A stretch of DNA of 64,000 nt from UBA8079 sp049601915. Its GTDB lineage: Bacteria > Pseudomonadota > Alphaproteobacteria > UBA6615. Under the pieces are notes generated by a model, which had not been told where the DNA came from, did no database searches, and worked only from the letters and a program-made list of their open reading frames with translations. Both the position numbers and the translations under genes were made by a program. Below, in pieces: positions 42,671 to 52,159 of this stretch. Where the stretch lies: NCBI GenBank assembly GCA_049601915.1, contig JBMYRB010000004.1, forward strand, positions 155,995 through 219,994. The letters are read 5' to 3'. Every line of letters starts with the position of its first letter. Within the stretch, counting starts at the first letter, position 1.

Positions 42671-44335
42671 CTACGCCTTGCCCCGGAACGCGTTGGTGAT
42701 CGGGTAGCGCCGGTCGCGGCCGAAGGAGCGGCTGGTGAGCTTCACCCCCGGCGGCGCCTGGCGGCGCTTGTATTCCGACAATTCCAGCAGGCGCCAGATG
42801 CGCTGCACCGTCGCCGGCTCGAAGCCCTTGGCCTCCAGTTCGGACCCGCCGAGATCTTCCTCGATCAGGCCGTGCAGGATCGCATCGAGCACGTCATAGG
42901 GTGGCAGAGAGTCCTCGTCCTTCTGGTCGGGGCGCAGCTCGGCGGACGGCGGCTTGGAAATCATCCGCGCGGGGATCACGGCACCGGCCGGGCCCAGCAC
43001 GCCGTCCGGGTGATGCTCGTTGCGCCAGCGGCACAGCTTGAATACGTCGGTCTTGTAGACGTCCTTGATGACCGAGTAGCCGCCGGCCATGTCGCCGTAG
43101 ATGGTGGCGTAGCCGACCGACATCTCCGACTTGTTGCCGGTGGTCACCAGCATCGCGCCGGCGGTGTTGGAGATCGCCATCAGGGTCAGGCCGCGCGCGC
43201 GGCTCTGGATGTTCTCCGCCGTGACGCCCTCGGCCGGCGCGTTGAAGGTCTCGGTCAACATCTCGTCGAAGGCCGTCATGGCCGGGCCGATGCCGACGCT
43301 GTCGTAACGGACCCCCAGCTGCTCGGCGAGCTCGCGGGCGTCCATCAGGCTGTCTTCGCTGGTATAGGGCGACGGCATCATCACGCAATGCACCCGGTCG
43401 GCACCCAGCGCGTCGACGGCGACAACCGCCGTGATCCCGGAATCGATGCCGCCCGAAAGGCCGAGTACCACGCCGGGGAAACCGTTCTTGTTCACATAGT
43501 CGCGCAGGCCCAGCACCATCGCCTGATAGAGACGCTCGCTGCCCTCGATCCATTCGGCCACATTGTCGGACGCGCAGGTCCAGCCGTCCGGCGTGCGGCG
43601 CCACTCGGTCAGGGTGAGATCCTCGACGAATTGTTTCGAGGCCGCCACCATCCTCCGGTCCGCGCCGAGCACGAACGAACCGCCGTCGAAGACGAGCTCG
43701 TCCTGTCCGCCAACCTGATTCACATAGATAAGTGGCAGCTCGGTCTCGGTCACCCGCGCCACGGCGAAGTTCATCCGCACATCGACCTTGTCGCGCTCGT
43801 AGGGACTGCCGTTGATCACCACCAGAATTTCCGCGCCCGACTCCATCAGGGTCTCGCAGACATCCGGTGTCCACATATCCTCGCAGACAGCTAAGCCCAG
43901 GCGCACACCCCGGAAGTTCACCGGGCCCGGCAGCTCGCCCGCCTTGAAGATGCGCTTCTCGTCGAACACGCCGTAATTCGGCAGATCCCACTTGTAGCGG
44001 ACGGTCTGCACCTTCCCGTCATCAATCACGATCGCGGCGTTGTAGCGATTGTCGTCATCGTCGAACCAGGGTGCCCCGACGATCAAACCCGGGCCGCCGT
44101 CGGCAGTTTCCGCCGCCAGGGCTGCAGCGGCATCCATCGCCGCACGCACAAACGCATTCTTCAGGATCAGGTCTTCCGGCGGGTATCCGGTGATGCAGAG
44201 CTCGGTGCCGATCACCAGGTCCGCGCCCTCCCCGGCCGCGGCCAGACGCGCGGTGCGAATCTTGCCCACGTTACCGGCGATATCGCCGACAACCGGATTG
44301 AGCTGCGCCATGGAAATTTTCAAACTGTCGGTCAT
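42671..44335 (-). CDS. nadE: Glutamine-dependent NAD+ synthetase
   Basis: A 554-residue two-domain NadE. The N-terminal nitrilase-type glutaminase domain (about residues 1-260) has the Glu in GTELCITGYPPEDL, the Lys in YKWDLPNYGVFDEKR and the nucleophile Cys in LAVCEDMW. The C-terminal synthetase domain has the P-loop LGLSGGIDSGI and TGNKSEMSVGY. It makes NAD from deamido-NAD. A PncB-like gene lies close by upstream, so this is an NAD-synthesis locus. Confidence 0.96.
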   Translation of the reverse strand: MTDSLKISMAQLNPVVGDIAGNVGKIRTARLAAAGEGADLVIGTELCITGYPPEDLILKNAFVRAAMDAAAALAAETADGGPGLIVGAPWFDDDDNRYNAAIVIDDGKVQTVRYKWDLPNYGVFDEKRIFKAGELPGPVNFRGVRLGLAVCEDMWTPDVCETLMESGAEILVVINGSPYERDKVDVRMNFAVARVTETELPLIYVNQVGGQDELVFDGGSFVLGADRRMVAASKQFVEDLTLTEWRRTPDGWTCASDNVAEWIEGSERLYQAMVLGLRDYVNKNGFPGVVLGLSGGIDSGITAVVAVDALGADRVHCVMMPSPYTSEDSLMDARELAEQLGVRYDSVGIGPAMTAFDEMLTETFNAPAEGVTAENIQSRARGLTLMAISNTAGAMLVTTGNKSEMSVGYATIYGDMAGGYSVIKDVYKTDVFKLCRWRNEHHPDGVLGPAGAVIPARMISKPPSAELRPDQKDEDSLPPYDVLDAILHGLIEEDLGGSELEAKGFEPATVQRIWRLLELSEYKRRQAPPGVKLTSRSFGRDRRYPITNAFRGKA

Positions 44336-44413
44336 GGTCGAGAGCCGGGACGGGGTGAAACGCGGCGGACGGTATGCACCGCACCAGGATGTGTCAACGC
44401 GCTGTGTATGAGA

Positions 44414-44734
44414 TCAATCGTGATATTCGAACAGGATATCTTTGGCCATGCCATCGAGCTTGTTCGTCGTCAGGACACGCCCGATATGTTTGCTGCGGAA
44501 ACTGGCCTGCATAATTTCCTGCTCGGTCAGGCCGACCCGCGCGACGAGATGCAGGATGGAGCGCTGTCCCTTGTCCTTGCCGGTATCGCGTTCGGCCTTT
44601 AGGTGCGCCTCTAGCCGGCGCCGTTTCCCGGCGCGTTCAATGACGTACCAGGCCGAACCGGCGAAGGCGACAAGCGCGGTGACAATCGCGGCGATGTTCG
44701 CGATGAAACCCAGCCAATCGTTGGGGTCGTCCAT
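44414..44734 (-). CDS. Uncharacterised single-helix membrane protein
   Basis: A 106-residue protein with one transmembrane helix (IANIAAIVTALVAFAGSAWYVI, about residues 11-32) and a charged cytosolic C-terminal part with LTEQEIMQASFRSKHIGRVL, which could fold as a small winged-helix-like unit. I do not recognise the family. It sits between the PncB-like gene and nadE on the same strand. Confidence 0.65.
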   Translation of the reverse strand: MDDPNDWLGFIANIAAIVTALVAFAGSAWYVIERAGKRRRLEAHLKAERDTGKDKGQRSILHLVARVGLTEQEIMQASFRSKHIGRVLTTNKLDGMAKDILFEYHD

Positions 44735-44743
44735 CTGACAAAC

Positions 44744-45946
44744 CTATCGGCGCAGCAGGAACTCGCGGCCGACCTTGACCCGCTTGGTGCCGCCATACTC
44801 GACGATATCCGAGGTGGCGTAGGTCTCTTGCCAGTCGCCGGGCAGGAATGATCCGGTCCCGATTGCGTCGATCGGCACGTCGGCGGCTGCCATCACTTTG
44901 CATTTCTCTGGCCCGAAACCGGATGACGCAACGATCTTTGCCCCCTCGAAACCGCCCTCGTCGAGCCGCTCGCGCAGATGCCAGATCGCCGCAGCAGACA
45001 CGCCACCACCGATCAGGTGGCGCAGTTCACCCTCGGTCCGGTAGCCCCGGATAGCGTCGGGCGCATGGCGTTCGAGCACAGCATAGCTCTGTGACGGGTC
45101 GATGCCCTCAATATAGCGGCCGCCCGGCGTGTCGAGACGTACGGACAGCCGACCCTCGCGCACCAGATCGGGAAAACGGCGACACACTTCTAGGCTGTCG
45201 GTCACCTCGCGACCGAAATAATCGACGAGCACGGTCAGCGGCTCGTCGGGATGGGTCTCCTGGAACATTTCCGCGGCACGCACCGTCGATCCGGCATAGC
45301 CGATCAACGCGTGGGGCATGGTGCCGAGCCCGCGTTTCTGGCCGAAGAAATGTGCCGTCGCATCCGTCGCGTTGCCGACGAAGCCAATCGCACCCACCTT
45401 GCGGCTGGCCCGGCCCGAGCCGACCGAGGCCGCATAGGCCATCATCTCGGCCATATCCGGGCCCGTGCAGTGACGCGCGTCGAAGGCCATGAAGGAGACA
45501 TTCGGCAGATCGACACACATCGCCGCCGCGTTGTAGGCGGCAACACAGGCCGCGCCGAGTTTCTGCAGATACAGCGTCTCCAGGTCGACCAGGTCGTGGA
45601 ATGAACCGGAAATATACAGCAGCGGCTCGCCCGCACCGACCCAGCGGCCTTCATCAAACCGCAGATCGATGTCGAAGCTGGCATTCCGTGCTTCCGCGAC
45701 GGCATTGAGCCAGTCCAACGCCAGGCGCGGTGCGGAAATTACAGGGCGGCGCATGAACACGGCATAGGTGACCTTGGTGTCGCCGAACTTTCCGACAATG
45801 GCGCGGGTCTTGTTGAAGTATGTATCGGTAAGCCCTGTTATCTCGTCGATGTGCGGGCGCGGGGCCGCGACCAAACCTGCAGCAGGTCCGGATTCCGTGG
45901 TCGGCATATCTGTGGTTTTCGCGTCACTGGACTTTACGGTGCCCAT
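44744..45946 (-). CDS. Nicotinate phosphoribosyltransferase-like protein
   Basis: A 400-residue protein of the NAPRTase/NAMPT fold. GLTDTYFNKTRAIV near residue 40, MAFDARHCTG, GFVGNATDATA and GTMPHALIGYAG resemble the PncB family, which joins nicotinate or a related base to PRPP for NAD salvage. VDYFGRE and IVASSGFGPEKCK provide the expected phosphate-site segments. Its position beside nadE supports an NAD role. It diverges from classical PncB, and a related base specificity is possible. Confidence 0.82.
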   Translation of the reverse strand: MGTVKSSDAKTTDMPTTESGPAAGLVAAPRPHIDEITGLTDTYFNKTRAIVGKFGDTKVTYAVFMRRPVISAPRLALDWLNAVAEARNASFDIDLRFDEGRWVGAGEPLLYISGSFHDLVDLETLYLQKLGAACVAAYNAAAMCVDLPNVSFMAFDARHCTGPDMAEMMAYAASVGSGRASRKVGAIGFVGNATDATAHFFGQKRGLGTMPHALIGYAGSTVRAAEMFQETHPDEPLTVLVDYFGREVTDSLEVCRRFPDLVREGRLSVRLDTPGGRYIEGIDPSQSYAVLERHAPDAIRGYRTEGELRHLIGGGVSAAAIWHLRERLDEGGFEGAKIVASSGFGPEKCKVMAAADVPIDAIGTGSFLPGDWQETYATSDIVEYGGTKRVKVGREFLLRR

Positions 45947-46045
45947 ATCGTCCCCGCTGTTCGTCCCCGGTTATAGGAAAAGAAGTTTGGCGCGTGCTGG
46001 CGAATTGCGAAAGCCCGCGATTGGACATCCGCCAAATATTGTCAC

Positions 46046-47440
46046 TTAGCTGGCCGCCGCTACACGATCCGTATTTTCCGCTGCCGTCAGGTCGCGCTGG
46101 CGTTTCAGCCGTTCGGCGATCTGGAAGGCCAGCTCGATCGACTGGCTGGCGTTGAGGCGCGGGTCGCAATGGGTGTGGTACCGGTCGCTTAGGCCTTCCT
46201 CGGTGATCTCCTGGGCGCCGCCGATGCATTCGGTCACATCCTGGCCGGTCATCTCGAAATGCACGCCGCCGGCATGGGTGCCCTCAGCACGATGGACCTC
46301 GAAGAAGGTGTCCACCTCCGACAGGATCGCATCGAAGGCGCGGGTCTTGTAGCCGCTCGACGAGGAGACCGTGTTGCCATGCATGGGATCGCAGGACCAG
46401 ACGACATTCTTGCCTTCGCTCGCCACCGCCCGCACGAGACCGGGCAAATGCTCTTCGGCCTTGTCTGCACCCATCCGGCAAATCAGCGTCAGCCGGCCGG
46501 GATCGTTCTCCGGGTTCAGGATGTCGGTGAGCCGCAGCAGATCATCGATGTCGATCGACGGGCCGCACTTCAAACCCAGCGGGTTTTCCACGCCGGAGAG
46601 ATATTCCACATGGGCACCGTCGGGCTGACGTGTCCGGTCACCGATCCAGAGCATATGTGCGGAGGTATCGTACCATTTGCCGGTCAGGCTGTCCTGGCGC
46701 GTCAGCGCCTGCTCGTAGACGAGCAGCAGTGCTTCGTGGCTGGTGTAGAAATCCGTCTCGGCCATCTGCGGGACGTTGTCGCTGGTCAGGCCGCAGGCGG
46801 CCATGAACGCAAGTGTCTCGTCGATCCGGGCGCCGAGCTCCTCGAACTTCGCGCCCTGGGGGCTCGATTTCACGAAATCCAGATTCCAGCGATGCACCTG
46901 GTTCAGATCCGCGAACCCGCCCTGGGCGAAGGCGCGGAGCAGGTTCAGGGTCGATGCCGCCTGGTTGTAGGCACGTAGCATACGCTCGGGATCGGGCTCG
47001 CGCGTCTCGGCGCTGAACGTCATGTCGTTGATGATGTCGCCGCGATAGCTCGGGAGCGTGACGCCGTCCACCTCTTCCGTCGACGAGGAGCGCGGCTTGG
47101 CGAACTGGCCGGCCATGCGCCCAACCTTCACCACCGGGCAGGCTGCGCCATAGGTCAGCACGATTGCCATCTGCAGCAGCACCTTGAAGGTGTCGCGGAT
47201 GTTGTCGGCATGGAATTCGGCGAAGCTTTCCGCACAGTCGCCGCCCTGGAGCAGAAATGCCTGCCCCTCGGCCACCTTGCCCAGCTGCGCACGCAGCGCG
47301 CGGGCCTCGCCGGCAAATACCAACGGGGGTTGCTTACGAAGGTTATCCTCGACACGCGCCAACGCGTCCGCATCCCCATATTCGGGGACCTGCAGAATAT
47401 CGCGGCTGCGCCAGCTTTCAGGCTGCCAGTTTTTCGACAT
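46046..47440 (-). CDS. Class II 3-deoxy-7-phosphoheptulonate (DAHP) synthase
   Basis: A 464-residue plant/mycobacterial-type DAHP synthase, first enzyme of the shikimate pathway. LQGGDCAESFAEF near residue 80 (metal Cys), KVGRMAGQFAKPRS, WIGDRTRQPDGAHVEY and WSCDPMHGNT are diagnostic. Class II enzymes differ from AroF/G/H in sequence. It is a single gene, convergent with nothing and not in a shikimate operon here. Confidence 0.95.
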   Translation of the reverse strand: MSKNWQPESWRSRDILQVPEYGDADALARVEDNLRKQPPLVFAGEARALRAQLGKVAEGQAFLLQGGDCAESFAEFHADNIRDTFKVLLQMAIVLTYGAACPVVKVGRMAGQFAKPRSSSTEEVDGVTLPSYRGDIINDMTFSAETREPDPERMLRAYNQAASTLNLLRAFAQGGFADLNQVHRWNLDFVKSSPQGAKFEELGARIDETLAFMAACGLTSDNVPQMAETDFYTSHEALLLVYEQALTRQDSLTGKWYDTSAHMLWIGDRTRQPDGAHVEYLSGVENPLGLKCGPSIDIDDLLRLTDILNPENDPGRLTLICRMGADKAEEHLPGLVRAVASEGKNVVWSCDPMHGNTVSSSSGYKTRAFDAILSEVDTFFEVHRAEGTHAGGVHFEMTGQDVTECIGGAQEITEEGLSDRYHTHCDPRLNASQSIELAFQIAERLKRQRDLTAAENTDRVAAAS

Positions 47441-47607
47441 TTCGCTATCCGGACCGACGCCGTGAAACGTCCGACCCGTCCATTTTCTATTTCTATCAGG
47501 TCGCGCTAGTACGCGGGGCCATGCCTATAGGCCGTCAGGGGCGCGAAGGCCAGCAAAAATCGCACGAATTCAACGCGCTACCCTCGCGCCACCTGCCGGT
47601 GTGCCGG

Positions 47608-48972
47608 CTATTCGGCGGCTTCGGCCACCGGCTCGCGCATGGTGACGAATTCTTCCGCCGACGTCGGATGAATTCCGATCGTTGAATCGAACACCGCCTT
47701 GGTCGCGCCCGCCTTGAGAGCAATGCCGATGCCCTGGATGATCTCACCTGAATCCGGACCGACCATATGCACGCCGACGACAAGGTCACTCTTCTTGTCT
47801 ACGATAATCTTCATCAGGGTCTGTTCGGCGCGGCCCGAGAGGGTATTTTTAAGCGCCCGGAAGCTGCTCCTGAAGATCGACACCTCGCCATATTCCGCGC
47901 GGGCCTCGGCCTCGGTCAGGCCGACCGTACCGATCGGCGGCTGGCTGAACACGGCGGTCGGGATGTTGTCGTAATTCACCGTCGTCGGCGAGTCGTTGTA
48001 GAGGGTCTTCGCCAACGCGGTCCCCTCGGCGAGCGCCACGGGTGTGAGCTGGTAACGGTCGATGATATCGCCGATCGCATAAATCGACGGGACGGAGGTC
48101 TGGAAGTGATCGTCCACGACCACCGCGCCGTTTTCCTTGAGTTCGACGCCGGCCTCTTCGAGACCAAGCCCGGTCACCTTGGGTTTCCGGCCGATGGCCG
48201 ACATCACGCAATCGGTGTCGATCGCGCTGCCGTCAGACAAATGCACGCGATAGCCCGCGTCGGTCTTCTCGACCTTTTCGAAAGTCGTGTTGAACTGCAG
48301 GTTGATGCCCTGGGCCTCCATTTCCGCCTTGAGATGGGCGCGGATGTCGTCGTCGAATCCGCGCATAAACATCTCGCCGCGATAGACCAGCGTCACCTCG
48401 GCACCCAGGCCATTGAAGATGCCGGCGAACTCGACGGCGATATAGCCGCCGCCCTCGATCACCACATGCTGGGGAAACTCGTCAAGATAGAAAGCCTCGT
48501 TCGAGGTGATGACATGCTCGCCTCCCTCATAGGCCTGGTCCGTCGGCCAGCTGCCGGCGGCCACCAGAATACGCTCGGCGGTGTAGGTCTCGTCACCGAC
48601 GGCCACGGTGTGGGCATCGACGACCGTCGCGCGGCCGTTGATCACGGTGCAGCCGGAATTCTCGAGCAGGCGCTGATAAATGCCGTTCAGCCGCGAAATT
48701 TCCTTGTCCTTGTTCTCGATCAGCGTGCGCCAGTTGTGGGCGAGCGGGCCGACGGTCCAGCCGAAGCCGGCCGCGTCGTCGAAATCCTCATGATAGTGCG
48801 CGGCATAGACGAAGAGTTTCTTCGGGATGCAGCCGACATTCACACACGTCCCGCCCATATACAGGTCTTCCGCGACCGCCACACTCGCGCCGAAACCGGC
48901 CGAAAATCGCGCTGCGCGGACACCGCCGGAACCGGCACCAATGACAAACAGTTCGTAATCGTAATCGCTCAC
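47608..48972 (-). CDS. gor: Glutathione-disulfide reductase
   Basis: A 454-residue flavoprotein. FAD motif GAGSGGVRAARFSA, redox-active GGTCVNVGCIPKK, NADPH-site segment (VIEGGGYIAVEFAG), IYAIGDI and the C-terminal IGIHPTSAEEFVTM with the catalytic His are all present. It keeps glutathione reduced using NADPH. GTG 48972 is chosen since an AGAGAGAAG lies just upstream; an extension to 49032 is not conserved. Confidence 0.93.
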   Translation of the reverse strand: MSDYDYELFVIGAGSGGVRAARFSAGFGASVAVAEDLYMGGTCVNVGCIPKKLFVYAAHYHEDFDDAAGFGWTVGPLAHNWRTLIENKDKEISRLNGIYQRLLENSGCTVINGRATVVDAHTVAVGDETYTAERILVAAGSWPTDQAYEGGEHVITSNEAFYLDEFPQHVVIEGGGYIAVEFAGIFNGLGAEVTLVYRGEMFMRGFDDDIRAHLKAEMEAQGINLQFNTTFEKVEKTDAGYRVHLSDGSAIDTDCVMSAIGRKPKVTGLGLEEAGVELKENGAVVVDDHFQTSVPSIYAIGDIIDRYQLTPVALAEGTALAKTLYNDSPTTVNYDNIPTAVFSQPPIGTVGLTEAEARAEYGEVSIFRSSFRALKNTLSGRAEQTLMKIIVDKKSDLVVGVHMVGPDSGEIIQGIGIALKAGATKAVFDSTIGIHPTSAEEFVTMREPVAEAAE

Positions 48973-49093
48973 GGGACTTCTCTCTTTGCGTTGTCTCTGA
49001 ACGTTACTTAGCGTGCGTCCGCGCAAAAGCAAACGCCCGGACCGTCACATCAGTTTGTGTGAAACCGAAGACACCAAACGCGCCATCGCCTGA

Positions 49094-49489
49094 TCAACCC
49101 CCGGCTGAATCCTGTGCTGCGTTCACGGTGCCCAACGGATCGGAACCGAAGCGATTGCCCGATTCGTTACCCTTCTGGGTTGCCCAGACGATAAGAATGA
49201 TCCAGCCGACAAGTGGAACCAGCCAGAGGAACAGCCAGAACCCGGACTTATCGATGTCGTGCAGTCGGCGAACGCCGACTGCCAAGCTGGGCAAGATCGT
49301 AGCAAGCGAGAAGACGGTGTTCAGGGGACTCCAGGCGGACGCCGGAAAAACGGCGAGGTCCAGAACGGATACGCAAATGGAACCGACGACAACAAAAAGC
49401 GTCCAGAACCAATATTCCGAACGACACGCTCGACCGGAAAAACCGACATAATCCCTGAATCCAGATGAGATCGCTTGTGTAAAGTTCAT
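49094..49489 (-). CDS. DUF805 membrane protein
   Basis: A 131-residue protein of the DUF805 family: FRDYVGFSGRACRSEYWFW at the N-terminus, three to four hydrophobic segments and VGVRRLHDIDKSGFW, the family's best-known motif, then LVGWIILIVW. The ATG at 49489 follows GGGAGAAG at good spacing. Function is unknown. It is divergent from the TauE/SafE gene. Confidence 0.88.
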   Translation of the reverse strand: MNFTQAISSGFRDYVGFSGRACRSEYWFWTLFVVVGSICVSVLDLAVFPASAWSPLNTVFSLATILPSLAVGVRRLHDIDKSGFWLFLWLVPLVGWIILIVWATQKGNESGNRFGSDPLGTVNAAQDSAGG

Positions 49490-49592
49490 TGCTTCTCCCA
49501 GTTCCCACTTGGCGTGCCGATAGCCTATACCGGCATTCCACTGAGCACGAGCCGCACGCCAACTTTTGTTGGCACACGAAGGAATACGTCGC

Positions 49593-50408
49593 GTGACCGA
49601 GATTGCTGTCATCTACCTCGCCGCGGGCGTGTTCTCCGGCTTCGTGTCCGGTCTGTTCGGGGTCGGCGGGGCCTTTGCACTGGCGCCGGCCCTGATTATC
49701 ACGCTGACCATCCAGGGCGTGGCCGACGTCCACCTCATGCATCTGACCATCGCGACCTCGCTCGCGACCCAGGTAATCACGGCGATCCTGACGACCTATC
49801 TGCGCCACCGGGCAGGCGACCTGCTGCTGCCGCTTGTCTGGCGGCTGGCGCCGTTTGTTGCCGTCGGCGCCCTCACCGGGGCGGCGATCGGCGATGCGTT
49901 GCCGGGGATCGTGCTCCAAATCATGTTCATCGGCTTCGTCGCGATCTCGATCGTCCGCGCGCTGATTCTGCAGCATCGCCGAATTGCGGCAGGCACCAAC
50001 CGTAACCCGTCCGCCGCGCGCGGGCCCGCCGTCTGGTTCTTCGCGACCCTGTCGGGAATGTCGGGTGGGGTGCTGGGTCCGGGCCCGGCGATCCTGCTGG
50101 CGCCGCAACTGCGTCGTCTCGACTTTGCAATGCCGGTGATCGCGGCGGCCAACGCGTTCCTCGCCGGGCTGGTCGGAGTCATGGCGGTGGGCGGGTATAT
50201 CGTCGGCGGGCTCAACGAGATCGGCCTGCCCGCCCACAGCCTTGGCTATCTCTACCTGCCCGGCTTTGCAGCGCTAACCCTGGGGGCGCTGGCGGGTTCC
50301 CCCATGGGCATCCGCTTCTCCCACCGGGTCCGCGACCGCACGCAAGCCTGGCTGTTCATCGGCTACCTGTCGGTGGTCCTCGTGATCATGCTCTATCATA
50401 CTGCCTGA
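49593..50408 (+). CDS. TauE/SafE-family anion exporter (first copy)
   Basis: A 271-residue membrane protein with about eight helices. GFVSGLFGVGGAFALAPAL near the N-terminus and SGMSGGVLGPGPAILLAP in the second half are the two inverted TauE repeats. The family exports sulfite, sulfoacetate or other organosulfonates. GTG 49593 is chosen after GGA. A second copy follows 40 bp later; both share the LGYLYLP segment and overall pattern. Confidence 0.88.
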   Translation: MTEIAVIYLAAGVFSGFVSGLFGVGGAFALAPALIITLTIQGVADVHLMHLTIATSLATQVITAILTTYLRHRAGDLLLPLVWRLAPFVAVGALTGAAIGDALPGIVLQIMFIGFVAISIVRALILQHRRIAAGTNRNPSAARGPAVWFFATLSGMSGGVLGPGPAILLAPQLRRLDFAMPVIAAANAFLAGLVGVMAVGGYIVGGLNEIGLPAHSLGYLYLPGFAALTLGALAGSPMGIRFSHRVRDRTQAWLFIGYLSVVLVIMLYHTA

Positions 50409-50448
50409 CATTACGCCTGATCCCGCCCCTGCCTAGCTCACCAACAAC

Positions 50449-51264
50449 ATGCTCTACGAAATCATCCTGATCTATTGCGCCACCGGCGCGCTCGCCGGAT
50501 TCGTGTCGGGCATGTTCGGCGTGGGTGGCGCCTTCACCATGGCGCCCATCCTGATCATCGGACTGCCGCTCCAGGGCGCGCCAGATCACCATGTGATGCA
50601 TCTGTCCGTCGGCACCTCGCTGGCCGTGATGTTCACCACCTCGGCCTATGTGGCGATCCTGCGCTACCGGATCGGCGATCTGCAGCTGCCGCTAACTCTC
50701 CGCTTCGTGCCCTACATCATCATCGGCGCGGTGGCCGGATCCTTGTTCGGCGACCTGCTAACCGGCGACGTGCTGAAGATTATCTTCATGGGCTTCCTGG
50801 TTCTCACGATCGTCCGCGGCGTCTTCTACAAGGGCCACGAGACGGTCGATGGTGGCGGCGACCTGCAGGATGTGCGCGGCCCCGGCCTGTGGTCCCACGG
50901 GGTGTTGACCGGGATCACGGGCTCCCTGCTCGGCCCCGGCCCGGCGATCGTGATCGGCCCCTATCTGCGCAAACGCCGCTACTCGATGGCGATGGTCGCG
51001 GCCAGCGCCTCGGCGCTCGCCGGGCTACTCGGCCTGTCGGCGACGGGCGGCTATGTCTATGGCGGGTTCGGCGAAATCGGACTGCCGGAATTTTCGCTGG
51101 GATACCTCTACCTGCCGGCCGCCGGCGGTCTTGCCGCCGGCGCGCTGATCGGCTCACCCTTCGGCATCCGCGCCTCCCACTGGATCCCGGACCTACTGGT
51201 CCACCGGATGTTCGTCGGCTATGTGGCGTTCATTCTCGTCGTGATGCTGGTCTGGGGCCGCTAG
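50449..51264 (+). CDS. TauE/SafE-family anion exporter (second copy)
   Basis: A 271-residue paralogue of the gene just upstream, with matching motifs GFVSGMFGVGGAFTMAPIL and TGSLLGPGPAIVIGPY. The tandem arrangement indicates an old duplication; the two may act together or with different substrates. Its TAG stop at 51262 lies 5 bp before the original end of the convergent glmS, now separated from glmS by the HNH cassette. Confidence 0.88.
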   Translation: MLYEIILIYCATGALAGFVSGMFGVGGAFTMAPILIIGLPLQGAPDHHVMHLSVGTSLAVMFTTSAYVAILRYRIGDLQLPLTLRFVPYIIIGAVAGSLFGDLLTGDVLKIIFMGFLVLTIVRGVFYKGHETVDGGGDLQDVRGPGLWSHGVLTGITGSLLGPGPAIVIGPYLRKRRYSMAMVAASASALAGLLGLSATGGYVYGGFGEIGLPEFSLGYLYLPAAGGLAAGALIGSPFGIRASHWIPDLLVHRMFVGYVAFILVVMLVWGR

Positions 51265-51269
51265 GGCGC

Positions 51270-51284
51270 CTACTCCACCGTAAC
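51270..51284 (-). repeat. Left direct repeat: orphan copy of the last five glmS codons
   Basis: Read on the minus strand this is GTTACGGTGGAGTAG, coding Val-Thr-Val-Glu-stop. The active glmS ends GTGACAGTGGAATAG at 52478-52492. The two copies agree at 12 of 15 positions and differ only at third codon positions. This copy is probably the original chromosomal end. Confidence 0.8.
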
Positions 51285-51291
51285 GAAATAA

Positions 51292-51305
51292 ATTTCACTG
51301 GATAA
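51292..51305 (+). repeat. Left 14-bp inverted repeat of the HNH cassette
   Basis: ATTTCACTGGATAA; the reverse complement occurs at 52464-52477. It is 7 bp inside the left glmS-tail repeat. Confidence 0.8.
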
Positions 51306-51368
51306 CAGGTTATAATATGACTTCATTGTGAGTTGGAGGTGGCAGCGGTTAGACCTTGTTGCTTGCAG

Positions 51369-52046
51369 TCACTCTTCTATCAATCTTTTTACAGACCCAT
51401 ACAAACGCTGACGAACGCGCACCTTCTCTAAACCGTAATGCAGTTCTCTATGGCAGTTTGGGCAAGCAGCGATCGAGTTGGTAATTGTATCGCTACCGCC
51501 ATCAGCAAGTCGCCTGAGGTGATGCACCTCTAAGAATGGCGTGCTGTCGTCCCTTATGAAGGGCGCGGGTTTGCCACAGCACTCACAAATTCCATTCGCT
51601 GCATCCAAGACCCACGCAACAACTTCGGGATCCCGGACAAATTGGGTGGATGTTGATTTGGCGACTCGTGGTTTTAGATTTCCCGCGGGTGCCGCGCGTT
51701 TCTTCTTTCTTCGAATATTTGAGACGCTTGCATGAAACTGAAGAGTCGAGGACGAACTTTGGTCTTCCAAACGATTTATGATTTTCTCGATTTTTTCTGC
51801 AACATTCGCACCAACGTTCCTCGCTGGACGCAGACCCCTTACCCATTCTCTTCCTAAGACAGAAAACACATAGGAAATATTTTGCATCCTGTATTCATAT
51901 GCTTTTTCTGTTCTTCCAAACCTGACCGAGAGTTGACGATAGTATCCCTTCTTGGAGTACGAGGTTCCGTCGAAATCACATTGTCGCATTTCCAAATAAG
52001 CAACCACTGACGCCTCAAGTTCTTCCGTACTCCAGTTGTCTGCCAT
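51369..52046 (-). CDS. HNH endonuclease
   Basis: A 225-residue protein. Residues about 1-95 (WSTEELEASVVAYLEM, RQLSVRFGRTEKAYEYRMQNIS, RGLRPARNVG) form a domain often found in front of HNH modules in restriction-type proteins. Residues about 150-215 form the HNH nuclease: CECCGKPAPF, LEVHHLRRLADGGSD, NSIAACPNCHRELH, with two CxxC zinc pairs and the catalytic His. Composition is less GC-rich than the chromosome. It is the only nuclease gene of the cassette and could be its homing or mobilising enzyme, or a McrA-like restriction enzyme. Confidence 0.85.
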   Translation of the reverse strand: MADNWSTEELEASVVAYLEMRQCDFDGTSYSKKGYYRQLSVRFGRTEKAYEYRMQNISYVFSVLGREWVRGLRPARNVGANVAEKIEKIINRLEDQSSSSTLQFHASVSNIRRKKKRAAPAGNLKPRVAKSTSTQFVRDPEVVAWVLDAANGICECCGKPAPFIRDDSTPFLEVHHLRRLADGGSDTITNSIAACPNCHRELHYGLEKVRVRQRLYGSVKRLIEE

Positions 52047-52066
52047 CTCCGTATTCCCTGATATGC

Positions 52067-52089
52067 ACTCTGATCGGACACTCTGATCA
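52067..52089 (-). repeat. Tandem decamer upstream of the HNH gene
   Basis: Two copies of CACTCTGATC (GATCAGAGTG on the coding strand) at 52067-52076 and 52080-52089, period 13 bp, end about 20 bases before the HNH ATG. The position suggests an operator for self-regulation, possibly by the small HTH protein. Confidence 0.45.
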
Positions 52090-52159
52090 ATATACTCTAG
52101 GGGTCAACCGGGTCTTTGCCAGATCTGAAATTGGAGATACGACATTGTCTCTGGCATTC

